Shown one piece after another: positions 54,244-61,931 of a stretch of 64,000 nt of DNA. The notes under the pieces are model-generated. The model saw nothing but the letters and a program-made list of their open reading frames with translations, did not search any database and was not told where the DNA came from. The position numbers and the translations under genes were made by a program. The DNA lies in contig NZ_QUNI01000014.1 in NCBI RefSeq assembly GCF_003385115.1, forward strand, positions 1-64,000, written 5' to 3'. The stretch comes from Flavobacterium aquicola. GTDB taxonomy: Bacteria > Bacteroidota > Bacteroidia > Flavobacteriales > Flavobacteriaceae. Position 1 is the stretch's first letter; each line of letters opens with the position of its first letter.

Positions 54244-55463
54244 TGTAATAATTCTTTTATTTTTTTAGCAATAGCATTTGCCATTAATGGTGGAACAGCA
54301 TTTCCAATTTGTTTAAATGCTGCTGAGCGTGAACCTTCAAAATAAAAATCATCAGGAAATGACTGCAGTCTTGCAGCCTCTCGGACAGAAATTGAGCGAC
54401 ATTGTTTCACATCTGGATGAATATAATAATGACCATCTTTAGCGATATGTGCGACCACTGTATGGGAAACTCCTAAACCGTCAACTACTTTGTATCTATC
54501 TGTAAAAGAACTTTCGTTTTTATGTGTTTTTAATTCTTCTGGCAGATCTGGATATTTTAATCGTTCTTTTCCTTTATTCCATTTTTGAATAGCTGTTTTA
54601 TAAATAGCTAAATCTCTTGTATTATGAGGTCTTGAAATGTGTTGTGTTACAAAATCGACACCATTACGCAATTCAAATTTCTCAAGGTATTCATTCTTAC
54701 TTTCTGTGTATTTTGCTGTTATAAAACTTTGTCCTGGCTTTAATTTAGGCAAATCCTGAAAAGCATCATTCACTTTATATGTTTGGATTATTTTCTCGAA
54801 CTCAGGAAATCCAAAATCTTTTTCTTTTTTCCAGCCAACAATTATAATTCTTTTACGAGCCTGTAAAACTCCAAAATCTGATGCGATTAGAGTGTCATGA
54901 TGAACTTCGTAACCGAGTCTTCTAAAATATGCTTTTAGATTTTTAAAATGTTCGCCTTTATTAGCAGTTAATAATCCTGGAACATTTTCAAAAACGAATG
55001 CTTTTGGCTTGAATTCTTTTAAAAATCTTCCGTATTGGATGTATAGCTTATTTCTTGGGTCTTTTTCAATATCTTCCTGATGCCTTCTTAATAGCGAATA
55101 GGCCTGACATGGAGGTCCGCCAATGATTAAGTCAATTTGCTTTTTTGACTGCTTTATTTTATCAAAAAGACCTGCAATTGTTTCGTCGTTGATTTCAATA
55201 TTTATAACAGAATCGAGGACTTCGTTTGGAATTTCTTTATAAAAAGTTTCTTGTGTGATTTCGTTTTTTATGTATTTGTAATATAAATCTAAATTGTTTT
55301 TTGATTTTAAATAATGATATGCAGCTCTGGTTTTAATTGTCAAACATGCTTCCGGATTCATTTCAATATGAGAGACTGGATTGAAGCCTGCCTTAATAAA
55401 ACCTTCGGACATACCCGATGCCCCAGCAAACAAATCAATAAAATTTAATTTTTTATTTTCCAT
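54234..55463 (-). CDS. dcm: DNA (cytosine-5) methyltransferase
   Basis: This 409-residue type II m5C methyltransferase has motif I DLFAGASGMSEGF (10-22), IIGGPPCQAYS with catalytic Cys119, VFENVPG with Glu159, QARKRIIIVG and GNAVPP. The recognition sequence is unknown. It overlaps the HTH gene by 11 bp and the GHKL gene by 10 bp, so all are cotranslated. It presumably marks self DNA in the island. The ATG at 55463 (MENKKLNF) was chosen over an upstream start inside the HTH gene. Confidence 0.95.
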   Translation of the reverse strand: MENKKLNFIDLFAGASGMSEGFIKAGFNPVSHIEMNPEACLTIKTRAAYHYLKSKNNLDLYYKYIKNEITQETFYKEIPNEVLDSVINIEINDETIAGLFDKIKQSKKQIDLIIGGPPCQAYSLLRRHQEDIEKDPRNKLYIQYGRFLKEFKPKAFVFENVPGLLTANKGEHFKNLKAYFRRLGYEVHHDTLIASDFGVLQARKRIIIVGWKKEKDFGFPEFEKIIQTYKVNDAFQDLPKLKPGQSFITAKYTESKNEYLEKFELRNGVDFVTQHISRPHNTRDLAIYKTAIQKWNKGKERLKYPDLPEELKTHKNESSFTDRYKVVDGLGVSHTVVAHIAKDGHYYIHPDVKQCRSISVREAARLQSFPDDFYFEGSRSAAFKQIGNAVPPLMANAIAKKIKELLQWI

Positions 55464-55674
55464 TCTCAAAAAAGTATTCAATAGGTTTTTTGTAATAATT
55501 TGCCAAAACAAAAAGTTTGGCTGCGGCGATGTTTTTTACACCATTTTCAATTTTAGATAAGTTGCTTTGATTGATAATCTTATCTTGCTGCACTTTCATC
55601 TGTGTATAGCCAAGATCTTCCCTTGCTTTCACTAATTGGTGAGAAATAAATTGATTAATTTTCTTTTCATTCAT
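55453..55674 (-). CDS. XRE-family HTH controller
   Basis: This 73-residue protein is a single helix-turn-helix with ISHQLVKAREDLGYTQMKV and NQSNLSKIENGVKNIA, like the C proteins of restriction-modification systems and the XRE regulators. It heads the island operon. Two palindromic boxes lie just upstream of its start, suggesting autoregulation so that methylation precedes cleavage. Confidence 0.9.
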   Translation of the reverse strand: MNEKKINQFISHQLVKAREDLGYTQMKVQQDKIINQSNLSKIENGVKNIAAAKLFVLANYYKKPIEYFFENGK

Positions 55675-55690
55675 AGAATTTTTTTTGAAT

Positions 55691-55740
55691 ATTCCATATT
55701 ACAATATTCTTACTTTAATGTTGTTATTCCATATTGGAAT
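55691..55740. promoter_or_regulatory. Two operator-like boxes upstream of the HTH controller
   Basis: The perfect palindrome ATTCCATATTGGAAT (55726-55740) and its variant ATTCCATATTACAAT (55691-55705) start 35 bp apart, i.e. on nearly the same face of the helix. They lie 17-66 bp upstream of the ATG, where C-protein operators usually sit. No TAnnTTTG element overlaps them. Confidence 0.65.
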
Positions 55741-55789
55741 AACTGCTCTTTTTCTTATAAAAAAATATTGTTTAAAATTCAGTCCCGAC

Positions 55790-55825
55790 CAAAAAAAACG
55801 CCAATCTTTCGACTGGCGTTTTGTA
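55790..55825 (-). terminator. Terminator of the ThrE-type operon
   Basis: AAAACGCCA/TGGCGTTTT stem with a minus-strand T-run separates the exporter genes from the island. Confidence 0.85.
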
Positions 55826-55843
55826 TTTATAGAAAGGTTTATT

Positions 55844-56365
55844 CTAATTTTCTTCTTCTAAGTTTTCGAGCTGCATTTCTAAAACTTTATCGGTTTTAAT
55901 CCTCTTCACGGTTTCTTTACGGGCGATGAGCAATGGGATGGCAACTCCTGCGGACAAGGCCAAGATGATAAAACAAGCCGAAAGTCCGTTTTTTGCGGTT
56001 TCAAAGAAAAGCGTAGAGTACACTTCCGGATCTTTTTCGGCGGTTAATTTCATAACGCCTACCATCGCTTTATAGGCAAAAAATCCAGGAATCATAGGTA
56101 TTAAAGCTGGAAGCGAAAATGTCATTGGCGGTGCTTTGCGATAATGTGCTGCCAAAACACTTAAAAAACCGATAAGACTTGATCCGCAGAAAGCAGCGAA
56201 AACCAATCCGAATTCGAGCGAAATCATATAAAATTTCAACAATCCTCCAAGAGCCGACATGATATAAATTGCTGCTAACGTACGGCGGGGAACATTGAAC
56301 AATGCTCCAAAACCAATTCCTGCAAATCCTAACCAAATTCCTTTTTCTAATAATGCGAAATCCAT
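55844..56365 (-). CDS. Threonine/serine exporter, C-terminal subunit (DUF3815)
   Basis: This 173-residue inner-membrane protein has about five helices and is the C-terminal half of a ThrE-type exporter, encoded separately as often in Bacteria. It ends in a charged tail (RIKTDKVLEMQLENLEEEN). The other half lies immediately upstream (1 bp gap), and both are needed for export of Thr/Ser. It shares a terminator at 55790-55825. Confidence 0.85.
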   Translation of the reverse strand: MDFALLEKGIWLGFAGIGFGALFNVPRRTLAAIYIMSALGGLLKFYMISLEFGLVFAAFCGSSLIGFLSVLAAHYRKAPPMTFSLPALIPMIPGFFAYKAMVGVMKLTAEKDPEVYSTLFFETAKNGLSACFIILALSAGVAIPLLIARKETVKRIKTDKVLEMQLENLEEEN

Positions 56366-56366
56366 T

Positions 56367-57137
56367 TTAGTGTAAATTAAAAATTAATAATGAAACCATC
56401 AATCCCAATGCAATGGCAAAAGCGATGACCAAGACATTTACGCCGCGTGTGGTTCCGTTTAATATGTTTCCGTCAATAAAATCGGAGAACGAATTGATCA
56501 TTGGCACTCCCGGAATCAAAAACAGGACTGAGGTGGACAATGCATGTATAAAATCTTGATCGGGATTAAAATGCCAATAAGCTCCAACCAAGAAAGAAGA
56601 TGTTAAAGCCGCAAAAAAGATGCAGAGATAAAAATTGAATTTGAGCTTTACCGTTTCCTGTCTTACAAACAAGCCTAGAAAAGTCCCCAAAAAGCAAAGA
56701 ATCATTTCGGCCATACCTCCTCCAAAAAGTCTGCAGAATGAGGCTCCTGCCAAAGCAACCAGAAATAAAACCAAAGCTCTTGGGTATAATGGTCTTCGGT
56801 CCAGTAATTTCATTTCGTTGTTAATGCGCTCCACAGACCATTTTTCTTCGACTATTTTCCAGCTCATGGTGCTGATATCGGAAATGAGATTGAAATTAAG
56901 ATGCATATTGGGCACCCATTTTACTCTGGTAAAGGTTTTGATATTGTCTTTATAAGTTAAAGTGAGCATGAGAGCATGATTGGTAATCATTAAATCCGAA
57001 TTGCAGCAGAAAGCACCAGCAATCCTGCTGATGGTTACTTTGACACGTTCGGTATTGGCTCCTGCAACGATGAGTAAGGAACCTATTTCCAGGAGCATTT
57101 CTCCCAGTTCATATTTGTTTGGTTTTGCAATTTCCAT
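56367..57137 (-). CDS. Threonine/serine exporter, N-terminal subunit (DUF1212)
   Basis: This 256-residue protein has a cytoplasmic N-terminal domain with GEMLLEIGSLLIVAGANTERV, typical of DUF1212, followed by about five transmembrane helices. It forms the other half of the ThrE-type exporter and is coupled to the DUF3815 gene downstream. The -7 element is at 57164-57171. Confidence 0.87.
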   Translation of the reverse strand: MEIAKPNKYELGEMLLEIGSLLIVAGANTERVKVTISRIAGAFCCNSDLMITNHALMLTLTYKDNIKTFTRVKWVPNMHLNFNLISDISTMSWKIVEEKWSVERINNEMKLLDRRPLYPRALVLFLVALAGASFCRLFGGGMAEMILCFLGTFLGLFVRQETVKLKFNFYLCIFFAALTSSFLVGAYWHFNPDQDFIHALSTSVLFLIPGVPMINSFSDFIDGNILNGTTRGVNVLVIAFAIALGLMVSLLIFNLH

Positions 57138-57163
57138 ATAAATGCGGTTGTTAATTTTACTCT

Positions 57164-57171
57164 CAAATTTA
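57164..57171 (-). promoter_or_regulatory. -7 promoter element (TAaaTTTG) of the exporter operon
   Basis: CAAATTTA on the plus strand, 26 bp upstream of the ATG. Confidence 0.55.
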
Positions 57172-57482
57172 ACAAATTAGCCTCTCAAAAAGGCTGATTT
57201 TTGTCTGAAATCAATAATTTATTTAGAGAATAAATAACAAGAGCTTTCTATCGATTTCGCTTGCCATAAAATGTAAAAATCGGGCTTGAATCGGCTGTTT
57301 TTGGAGTCGATTTTTCGATTTTGAACTTCATTTTAGGTTTTTGACGGGTCGAAAAACGTCAGCGAAACGACTTTCGTTTGCTGAAAATTCATTTTTAAGC
57401 ATAACTTTTTAATGAATTATTCTTTTTTTGAAGTTAAAAAGAGGATAATTTAATCTTTTATGATTTGGAATATGCGATTGAA

Positions 57483-57640
57483 GGAACGCGGATGACACGG
57501 ATTAAACGGATTTGCGCAGACAACTTATAATAATCTGAATCGATTATTATAAGTTGTATTTCGCACCTATGGAGCTTATAATCACTTAATTTTATAATTT
57601 CTACAAACATTCCGCCACGCTGTGGCTTGATGTATATAAA
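57483..57640. repeat. Composite repeat region with 16-bp perfect hairpin
   Basis: It starts with the family 2 words GATGACACGGATTAAACGGATTT. A perfect hairpin ACAACTTATAATAATC (57520-57535), loop TGAATC, GATTATTATAAGTTGT (57542-57557) follows. Two short units TTTCGCACCTATGGAGCTT and TTCCGCCACGCTGTGGCTT then occur about 50 bp apart. No T-run follows the hairpin and it lies far from gene ends. Confidence 0.65.
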
Positions 57641-57664
57641 AGGAATATCTTCTGATGAAAACTG

Positions 57665-57814
57665 CTCCCCTAGCCCTGATGGAAGCGAAAAGCCTTTTGA
57701 AATAAAATGCCATTTTTCTTGGACAAAAAGAGCGACCAGCGGAAGCTCCTTTTTGTCTTTAGAAAAATGGCAGTTTTATGAAAAAGCTTGCAGCGTACAG
57801 CAGGATTAAGCTCC
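57665..57814 (+). repeat. Hairpin repeat family 1, copy D (long stem)
   Basis: It begins CCCCTAGCCCTGATGGAAGCG and ends with GCAGCGTACAGCAGGATTAAGCTCCT-type flank, like copy B. The central hairpin is much longer than in A-C, with nested segments ATAAAATGCCATTTTT and GACAAAAAGAG pairing with CTCCTTTTTGTC and AAAAATGGCAGTTTTAT. The unpaired C in the AAGC/CTT base of the stem is kept. Confidence 0.7.
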
Positions 57815-57831
57815 TAACTATTACCTACAGC

Positions 57832-59949
57832 TTATTTTGGCAATGCTGTGAATCCCATGTTATAAAGGGTGAAGGCCTGAATGTCGCAGCTTTCCTGAAT
57901 GGTTGCTGCCAGTGATTTTCCTGCTCCGTGGCCTGCGTTAATATCGATTCGGATTAAAACCGGGTTGGTTCCTGACTGTTTTTCCTGTAACTCAGCAGCG
58001 AATTTGAAACTGTGCGCCGGAACTACCCTGTCGTCGTGATCGCCCGTCGTAACCATAGTCGCGGGATACTGCACGCCCGATTTTACATTGGCAACCGGTG
58101 AATATCCTTTGATGTATTCGAACATTTCTTTGCTGTCTGCTGAGGTTCCGTAATCGAAAGCCCAGCCAGCGCCTGAGGTAAAGGTGTGGTAGCGCAGCAT
58201 GTCCATCACGCCCACGGCCGGCAGGGCGACTTTCATCAAATCGGGACGCTGTGTCATGACAGCTCCTACCAATAATCCGCCGTTGGATCCGCCGCGAATG
58301 GCAAGGAAACTGGAAGAAGTATATTTTTTAGCAATCAGATATTCAGCTGCAGCGATAAAATCATCAAAGACATTTTGTTTCTGCATTTTGGTCCCTGCAT
58401 CGTGCCATTTTTTGCCGTATTCCCCGCCACCGCGAAGATTGGCAACTGCATAAATTCCGCCGTTTTCCATCCAGACTGCATTGGAAACGCTAAAAGCAGG
58501 CGTCAAGCTAACGTTGAAACCGCCGTAACCATAAAGGATTGTTGGATTCTTTCCGTCAAGTTTCAGCCCTTTTTTGTGAGTGATGATCATTGGGATTTTT
58601 GTACCGTCCTTAGAAGTGTAAAAAACTTGGGATGAAACATAATTTTCGCTTTTGAAATCTACTTTTGGTTTATCATAAACTGCCGATTTTCCAGATTTTG
58701 GTTCGAATGAATAAATCGTTCCCGCTGTTACGTAATTGGTAAACGAATAATAAAGTGTTTTTTCTTCTTTTTTACTGCCAAATCCTGAAGCTGTTCCTAA
58801 TCCTGGCAATTGAATTTCGCGTACTAATTTGCCCGTGTAATCGTATTGCTTGACAATCGAAACGGCATCTTTCATATAATTGGCAAAAATGTAGCCGGCA
58901 CCCGTGGTTGGTGTCAAAACATTTTCGGTTTCGGGAATTACGTCTTTCCAGTTTTCGGGTTTTGGACTGCTGAAATCCACACTCACGATACGTTTGTTGG
59001 GCGCATTCCAATCGGTTTCTATGAACAATTTACTGCCTTCGGTTTCTATAATACTGCTGTCGCTATTGAAATTATCAACTATCGTTACAATAGGGCTGTC
59101 AGGCTTGGTCAAATCCTGAATGTAAAGTTCGTTTCCATAAGTCGCATTAGACGCCGTGATTACCAAATAATGATTGTCTTCGGTAACATAACCGCCTACA
59201 TAACGGCGTTTTTGGTCTGCGCCAAAAATAACCTGATCGTCTTTTTGCGGCGTGCCTAATTTGTGGTAATATAATTTGTGCTGATCGGTTTTGGCCGACA
59301 GTTCGCTTCCTTTTGGCTTGTCATAACTGGAGTAATAAAATCCTTCATTTCCTTTCCAGGACACACCGCTAAATTTGATATCGACCAAAGTATCTTCCAG
59401 TTTTTTGAAACTGAAAACATCGATCAGAATTACTTTTCTCCAGTCGCTTCCGCCCTCAGAAATGGAGTAAGCTACTTTCGAACCGTCTTCGGAAAAATTT
59501 ACGCCGCCCAATGAAGTGGTTCCTAATTTTGAAAAAGTATTTGGATCCAAGAAGATTTCTTCTTTGCCTTTGGCATCTTTGCGATATAAAACCGACTGGT
59601 TTTGTCTTCCGTTGTTTTTGTAATAATAGATGAAATTCCCTTCCTTGAATGGAGCGCTTATTTTTTCGTAGTTCCAAAGTTTCTCGAGCCTTGATTTCAA
59701 AGCTTCTCTAAAAGAGATTTTGGACAGATAATCATAAGTAACTTTGTTCTGTTCTTTTACCCAAGCAGCAGTTTCGGCTGATCTGTCGTCTTCGAGCCAG
59801 CGGTACGGATCACTTACTTTGGTATCAAAATACACATCGACTGTTTCGCCTTTTGCTGTTTTGGGATACGTTATTGGAGTTGATTTTTGGGTCTGCCCCA
59901 AAGAAGCCATTGAAGTTGATACAGCCATCAGAAATAGGATTTTTTTCAT
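57832..59949 (-). CDS. Secreted prolyl oligopeptidase (S9A)
   Basis: This 705-residue exported enzyme has a signal peptide (about 1-19), an N-terminal seven-bladed propeller (VSDPYRWLEDDRSAETAAWV start) and a C-terminal alpha/beta-hydrolase. The catalytic Ser lies in RGGSNGGLLVGA, Asp in GDHDDRVVP and His in NAGHGAGK. It cleaves after proline in short peptides in the periplasm or outside. Secreted flavobacterial prolyl endopeptidases are well known. It is monocistronic; the long hairpin repeat D lies just past its stop codon. Confidence 0.93.
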   Translation of the reverse strand: MKKILFLMAVSTSMASLGQTQKSTPITYPKTAKGETVDVYFDTKVSDPYRWLEDDRSAETAAWVKEQNKVTYDYLSKISFREALKSRLEKLWNYEKISAPFKEGNFIYYYKNNGRQNQSVLYRKDAKGKEEIFLDPNTFSKLGTTSLGGVNFSEDGSKVAYSISEGGSDWRKVILIDVFSFKKLEDTLVDIKFSGVSWKGNEGFYYSSYDKPKGSELSAKTDQHKLYYHKLGTPQKDDQVIFGADQKRRYVGGYVTEDNHYLVITASNATYGNELYIQDLTKPDSPIVTIVDNFNSDSSIIETEGSKLFIETDWNAPNKRIVSVDFSSPKPENWKDVIPETENVLTPTTGAGYIFANYMKDAVSIVKQYDYTGKLVREIQLPGLGTASGFGSKKEEKTLYYSFTNYVTAGTIYSFEPKSGKSAVYDKPKVDFKSENYVSSQVFYTSKDGTKIPMIITHKKGLKLDGKNPTILYGYGGFNVSLTPAFSVSNAVWMENGGIYAVANLRGGGEYGKKWHDAGTKMQKQNVFDDFIAAAEYLIAKKYTSSSFLAIRGGSNGGLLVGAVMTQRPDLMKVALPAVGVMDMLRYHTFTSGAGWAFDYGTSADSKEMFEYIKGYSPVANVKSGVQYPATMVTTGDHDDRVVPAHSFKFAAELQEKQSGTNPVLIRIDINAGHGAGKSLAATIQESCDIQAFTLYNMGFTALPK

Positions 59950-60103
59950 TTTAAAATTAGGTTAAGTACCTAACAAAATAAGGGAAGTTTTTTGAGAAAT
60001 TAAAGCTAAAAATTCATTTTAACTTAATAAAAACTAAAATTTATAGACAACAGGAATGTTTTACTGAAGATATTACAGGCTTTTGTTTTTCAAGAAAGGG
60101 TAT

Positions 60104-60129
60104 AAAAAAACCCAAACAATGTTTGGGTT
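60104..60129 (-). terminator. Terminator after the tRNA 3' fragment
   Basis: AACCCAAAC/GTTTGGGTT stem with a minus-strand T-run resembles the terminator after the intact tRNA-Ala at 60494-60523. Confidence 0.75.
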
Positions 60130-60135
60130 AATGTG

Positions 60136-60192
60136 TGGAGAATACCGGATTCGAACCGGTCACCTTCCCGATTGTCATCGGGACACTCTAGC
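60136..60192 (-). pseudogene. tRNA-Ala 3' fragment overlapping the GIY-YIG stop
   Basis: The last 30 nt (AGGTGACCGGTTCGAATCC, then GGTATTCTCCA) equal the T arm and acceptor end of the intact tRNA-Ala. The anticodon arm is replaced by the palindrome TCCCGATGACAATCGGGA. The 5' half of the tRNA is missing; upstream sequence belongs to the GIY-YIG gene, whose stop codon is inside the shared GCTAGAG. Confidence 0.75.
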
Positions 60193-60436
60193 TCTTATTT
60201 GAAATCAAACTTTCAATATATTTTCTGCTCTTCATTTTTTTGATTTGTAATTCCCTTTGACAAGCCTCACTTCTGGTATCAAAAGTTTCAAAATATTTCA
60301 ATTCCCAATCTTTAGCAACTTTTGTGTATTTACTTCTGCTATTCAAATGATCTTGAAGACGCTGAGTAACATCCTGACAAGAACCTATGTAATATTTATT
60401 AAGAATTGCGGAGTAAATAATATAAGTATAAAACAT
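60188..60436 (-). CDS. GIY-YIG nuclease family protein, tRNA-associated
   Basis: This 82-residue protein is a minimal GIY-YIG domain (YTYIIYSAILNKYYIGS, then QRLQDHL) with basic tail REL QIKKMKSRKYIESLI. Small stand-alone members are common in Bacteroidota with unknown roles; DNA cleavage is assumed. The gene lies between an intact tRNA-Ala and a tRNA 3' fragment on the same strand. Its stop codon TAG is part of a tRNA-derived sequence. This suggests insertion at a tRNA gene. Confidence 0.8.
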   Translation of the reverse strand: MFYTYIIYSAILNKYYIGSCQDVTQRLQDHLNSRSKYTKVAKDWELKYFETFDTRSEACQRELQIKKMKSRKYIESLISNKS

Positions 60437-60493
60437 AGATGTTGGTTTAAATTTCTTTCAAAAAACAAACCAAAATACAAATAAAATTTAAGC

Positions 60494-60523
60494 AAAAAAA
60501 AGACCCAAATATTGTTTGAGTCT
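60494..60523 (-). terminator. Terminator of tRNA-Ala
   Basis: GACTCAAA/TTTGGGTC stem with a minus-strand T-run begins 4 bp after the tRNA. Confidence 0.8.
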
Positions 60524-60527
60524 TTTG

Positions 60528-60601
60528 TGGAGAATACCGGATTCGAACCGGTCACCTCTTGCCTGCCAGGCAAGCGCTCTAGCCAAATGAGCTAATCCCC
60601 C
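60528..60601 (-). tRNA. tRNA-Ala (GGC)
   Basis: The 74-nt cloverleaf has acceptor GGGGGAT/ATTCTCC with the identity pair G3-T70, D arm TAGCTCATTTGGCTAGAG, anticodon loop CTGGCAG giving GGC, and T arm GACCGGTTCGAATCCGGT. The discriminator is A and CCA is not encoded. It is the intact member of a small cluster with two fragments. Confidence 0.95.
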
Positions 60602-60623
60602 AATATTTATTTTATTTCTGAAC

Positions 60624-60676
60624 AGGTAACCTTCCCGATCCAATCGGGACACTCTAGCCAAATGAGCTAATCCCCC
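60624..60676 (-). pseudogene. tRNA 5' fragment upstream of tRNA-Ala
   Basis: On the minus strand it starts GGGGGATTAGCTCATTTGGCTAGAG, as in tRNA-Ala, continues with the anticodon-arm palindrome TCCCGATTGGATCGGGA and ends near AGGTTACC. T arm and acceptor 3' strand are missing. The palindrome is the same type as in the 3' fragment at 60136-60192. Confidence 0.7.
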
Positions 60677-60773
60677 GATCGATGGCGCAAATATAACATA
60701 TAAAAATAAGAATATGCAAATTTCAAAAAGACTATTATTCAAATCTAACTGTGCATTTGCAGTGAACGATTTA

Positions 60774-60887
60774 ATTAGCCACAGATGACACGGATAAAAC
60801 AGATTATCACAGATTTCGGTACAAATTTTTAATGCATCAAATAAATAAATCCGCCTTAATCTGTTTTATCTGTGTCATCCGTGTTCC
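60774..60887. repeat. Palindromic repeat family 2, copy 3
   Basis: The left arm GCCACAGATGACACGGATAA and ACAGATTATCACAGATTT is mirrored by TTAATCTGTTTTATCTGTG and TCATCCGTGTTCC. The words ACAGATT and CACGGAT recur at about 9-10 bp spacing. It relates to 3503-3583 and 57483-57516. Confidence 0.7.
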
Positions 60888-60977
60888 ATTTTACAATTTG
60901 GACATATTGCTGTGCAAATCCAAAAATAATACCATTTGCTTCGGTTACTTTTTTAACTTTACATCAAAATACACCTT

Positions 60978-61736
60978 ATGCTGCCATCTGATAAAAACGG
61001 AACACTCTTAACAGTCATCGAAAACAAAATAGCTACAGTGCAGTTTGGACATCCCGCGAGTAACTCTTTTCCCAGAGTATTACTGGACCGATTGACAAAT
61101 GAGCTTACTTATTTGAGCGATAACGAAGAAGTTTCGGTGATTATTTTGAAAAGCGAAGGAACAAGTACTTTTTGCGCGGGAGCCTCTTTTGACGAATTAT
61201 TAGCAGTCAGCACGCTTGAAGAAGGAACCCGTTTTTTTTCTGGTTTTGCCAATTTGATTAATGCAATGCGTTCCTGCAAAAAAATAATTATAGGACGCAT
61301 TCAAGGTAAGGCTGTTGGCGGAGGCGTTGGTATTATTGCTGCCTGCGATTATGCTTTGGCGAATCTGGAAAGCAGTATTAAATTATCCGAATTAGCAATT
61401 GGTATTGGGCCTTTTGTGATAGAACCTGCCGTAAGCAGAAAGATAGGAAAAACGGCAATGTCCGAAATGACTTTATCCGCACACGAATGGAAAACAGCTT
61501 CTTGGGCTTTACAAAAAGGATTATATTCTAAAGTTCTGGAAACAAAAGAAGAACTTGACTTGGAAGTTGACGTTTTCTCCAAAAAACTGGCGGGTTACAA
61601 TCCAGAAGCTCTTTCTGAAATGAAAAAAATATTTTGGGAAGGAACAGCACATTGGGACAAATTATTAAAAGAAAGAGCCTCAATTTCCGGCAGATTAGTC
61701 CTCTCCGATTTTACAAAAAATGCTTTAATTAAATAA
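60978..61736 (+). CDS. Enoyl-CoA hydratase/isomerase family protein
   Basis: This 252-residue crotonase-fold protein has FCAGASFDELLA (oxyanion hole 1) and GRIQGKAVGGGVGIIAACDYALA (oxyanion hole 2) with the usual helix. The catalytic Glu positions of canonical hydratases cannot be confirmed here: the second one appears replaced within LSELAIGIGPF. It could be a hydratase, isomerase or another crotonase. The 56-residue membrane protein gene follows after 2 bp. Confidence 0.85.
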   Translation: MLPSDKNGTLLTVIENKIATVQFGHPASNSFPRVLLDRLTNELTYLSDNEEVSVIILKSEGTSTFCAGASFDELLAVSTLEEGTRFFSGFANLINAMRSCKKIIIGRIQGKAVGGGVGIIAACDYALANLESSIKLSELAIGIGPFVIEPAVSRKIGKTAMSEMTLSAHEWKTASWALQKGLYSKVLETKEELDLEVDVFSKKLAGYNPEALSEMKKIFWEGTAHWDKLLKERASISGRLVLSDFTKNALIK

Positions 61737-61738
61737 AA

Positions 61739-61909
61739 ATGACAGCCGTAATTCTATTGCTTCAAAAGGTAAATGTTGAAGAAAAAATTAAAAATGCTCC
61801 AGATGCAGGCTATCAGATAGGCGTTCTTATTGGCTCGTACCTGCCATTTGTGATTTTGGTTTTATTGGCTTATTGGACGTATCATCGAGCCAAAAATAGA
61901 AAAGAGTAA
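61739..61909 (+). CDS. 56-residue single-helix membrane protein
   Basis: The frame runs ATG to TAA with one strong transmembrane segment (QIGVLIGSYLPFVILVLLAY, about 26-45), then a basic YHRAKNRKE tail facing the cytoplasm. The start is 2 bp after the enoyl-CoA hydratase stop and the length is too short for common ORF cut-offs. The close spacing supports real translation. Function is unknown. Confidence 0.75.
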   Translation: MTAVILLLQKVNVEEKIKNAPDAGYQIGVLIGSYLPFVILVLLAYWTYHRAKNRKE

Positions 61910-61931
61910 TTCATCCCAAACCGCTTCTCTT

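Noticed and set aside
50146..57137. Prophage or integrative element around the R-M island
   Set aside because: No integrase, tRNA target or structural phage gene is present; the neighbours are ordinary housekeeping genes.
57520..57557. Perfect 16-bp hairpin as a terminator
   Set aside because: No T-run follows on either strand and the nearest gene ends are over 270 bp away.
60188..60436. GIY-YIG protein as an intron-encoded homing enzyme
   Set aside because: No intron structure is present and the tRNA-Ala next to it is intact, so only a tRNA-linked insertion is considered.
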